Positions 6,511 to 6,615 of a stretch of 6,615 nt of DNA are shown one piece after another. Position 1 is the stretch's first letter. Each line of letters begins with the position of its first letter. Position numbers and translations under genes: made by a program. The notes below the pieces were generated by a model that was given only the letters and a program-made list of their open reading frames with translations, was not told the DNA's origin and did no database searches. This DNA is from Bacteroidales bacterium (GTDB taxonomy: Bacteria; Bacteroidota; Bacteroidia; Bacteroidales; P3), in assembly GCA_017988355.1 (NCBI GenBank), contig JAGNRX010000064.1, positions 1 through 6,615 of the forward strand, in the 5' to 3' direction.

Positions 6511-6615
6511 ATCGCCGTATTGGTTTTCATGTAAATATTGTTTTATTATTATATCATTGTTATTTGGTGGGGTTGATGGTTTTGTTATTTGGTTTGTTAT
6601 TGTTGGTTTGTTGTT
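6511..6615. other. G/T-biased tail with 12-bp direct repeats, no supported gene
   Basis: This end of the 372-base gene-poor stretch (6244-6615) is strongly strand-biased: the last 75 bases contain 19 G and one C. Two perfect copies of TTGTTATTTGGT occur at 6557-6568 and 6582-6593, with a degenerate third after it. On the minus strand one frame is open from the edge for 38 codons (Asn/Pro/Thr-rich, then QYLHENQYGDETR) and stops at 6499-6501 inside the palindrome. It is in the same frame as the decayed heptad-repeat sequence downstream. It could be the end of a gene entering from the right, but a T-poor strand has few stops by chance, so I do not call it. Confidence 0.4.

Noticed and set aside
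6477..6530. 17-residue minus-strand open frame across the palindrome
   Set aside because: Too short, and its sequence is largely dictated by the palindrome; no ribosome-binding or promoter support.

Overview
The window looks like chromosomal core sequence from a low-GC member of the Bacteroidetes, most likely Bacteroidales. The reasons are the AT-rich base composition, start codons preceded by A-rich stretches rather than Shine-Dalgarno sequences, two matches to the Bacteroidetes -7 promoter element (TAnnTTTG) at sensible distances from starts, and protein motifs of Bacteroidetes style in AroE, TrmD and DedA. The lineage call is inference from these signs, not a database result.

Layout. Two gene blocks diverge from an intergenic region at about 4160-4287. 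Leftward (minus strand) is a tightly packed cluster of four genes: an exported protein of unknown function built on an internal duplication (2738-4159), a tetratricopeptide-repeat protein (1323-2741), a DedA-family membrane protein with an added N-terminal signal-like segment (575-1339), and shikimate dehydrogenase AroE, cut by the left edge (1-562). The genes are joined by a 4-bp ATGA overlap, a 17-bp overlap and a 12-bp gap, so they are almost certainly one transcript. Rightward (plus strand) are trmD, the tRNA m1G37 methyltransferase (4288-4974), and then an unrecognised protein with about ten membrane segments and a small soluble C-terminal tail resembling one WG repeat (5029-6243), which has its own -7 element.

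The last 372 bases (6244-6615) hold no intact gene. They contain a 21-bp tandem repeat that, read on the minus strand, encodes five heptads of the form F-x-E-S-L-x-x inside a reading frame broken by two stops. They also contain a perfect GC-rich palindrome, and then a strongly G/T-biased tail reaching the window edge. This looks like eroded coding sequence plus a dispersed-repeat palindrome.

How the genes fit together. AroE (aromatic amino acid and chorismate pathway) and TrmD (translation fidelity) are housekeeping enzymes. The TPR, DedA and exported proteins share AroE's transcript but have no evident biochemical link to it, and DedA proteins are associated with envelope and lipid-carrier homeostasis. 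I see no defence system, CRISPR array, intact insertion sequence, tRNA or rRNA. The most interesting points are the duplicated exported protein, the membrane protein with its WG-like tail, and the decayed heptad-repeat frame beside the palindrome.
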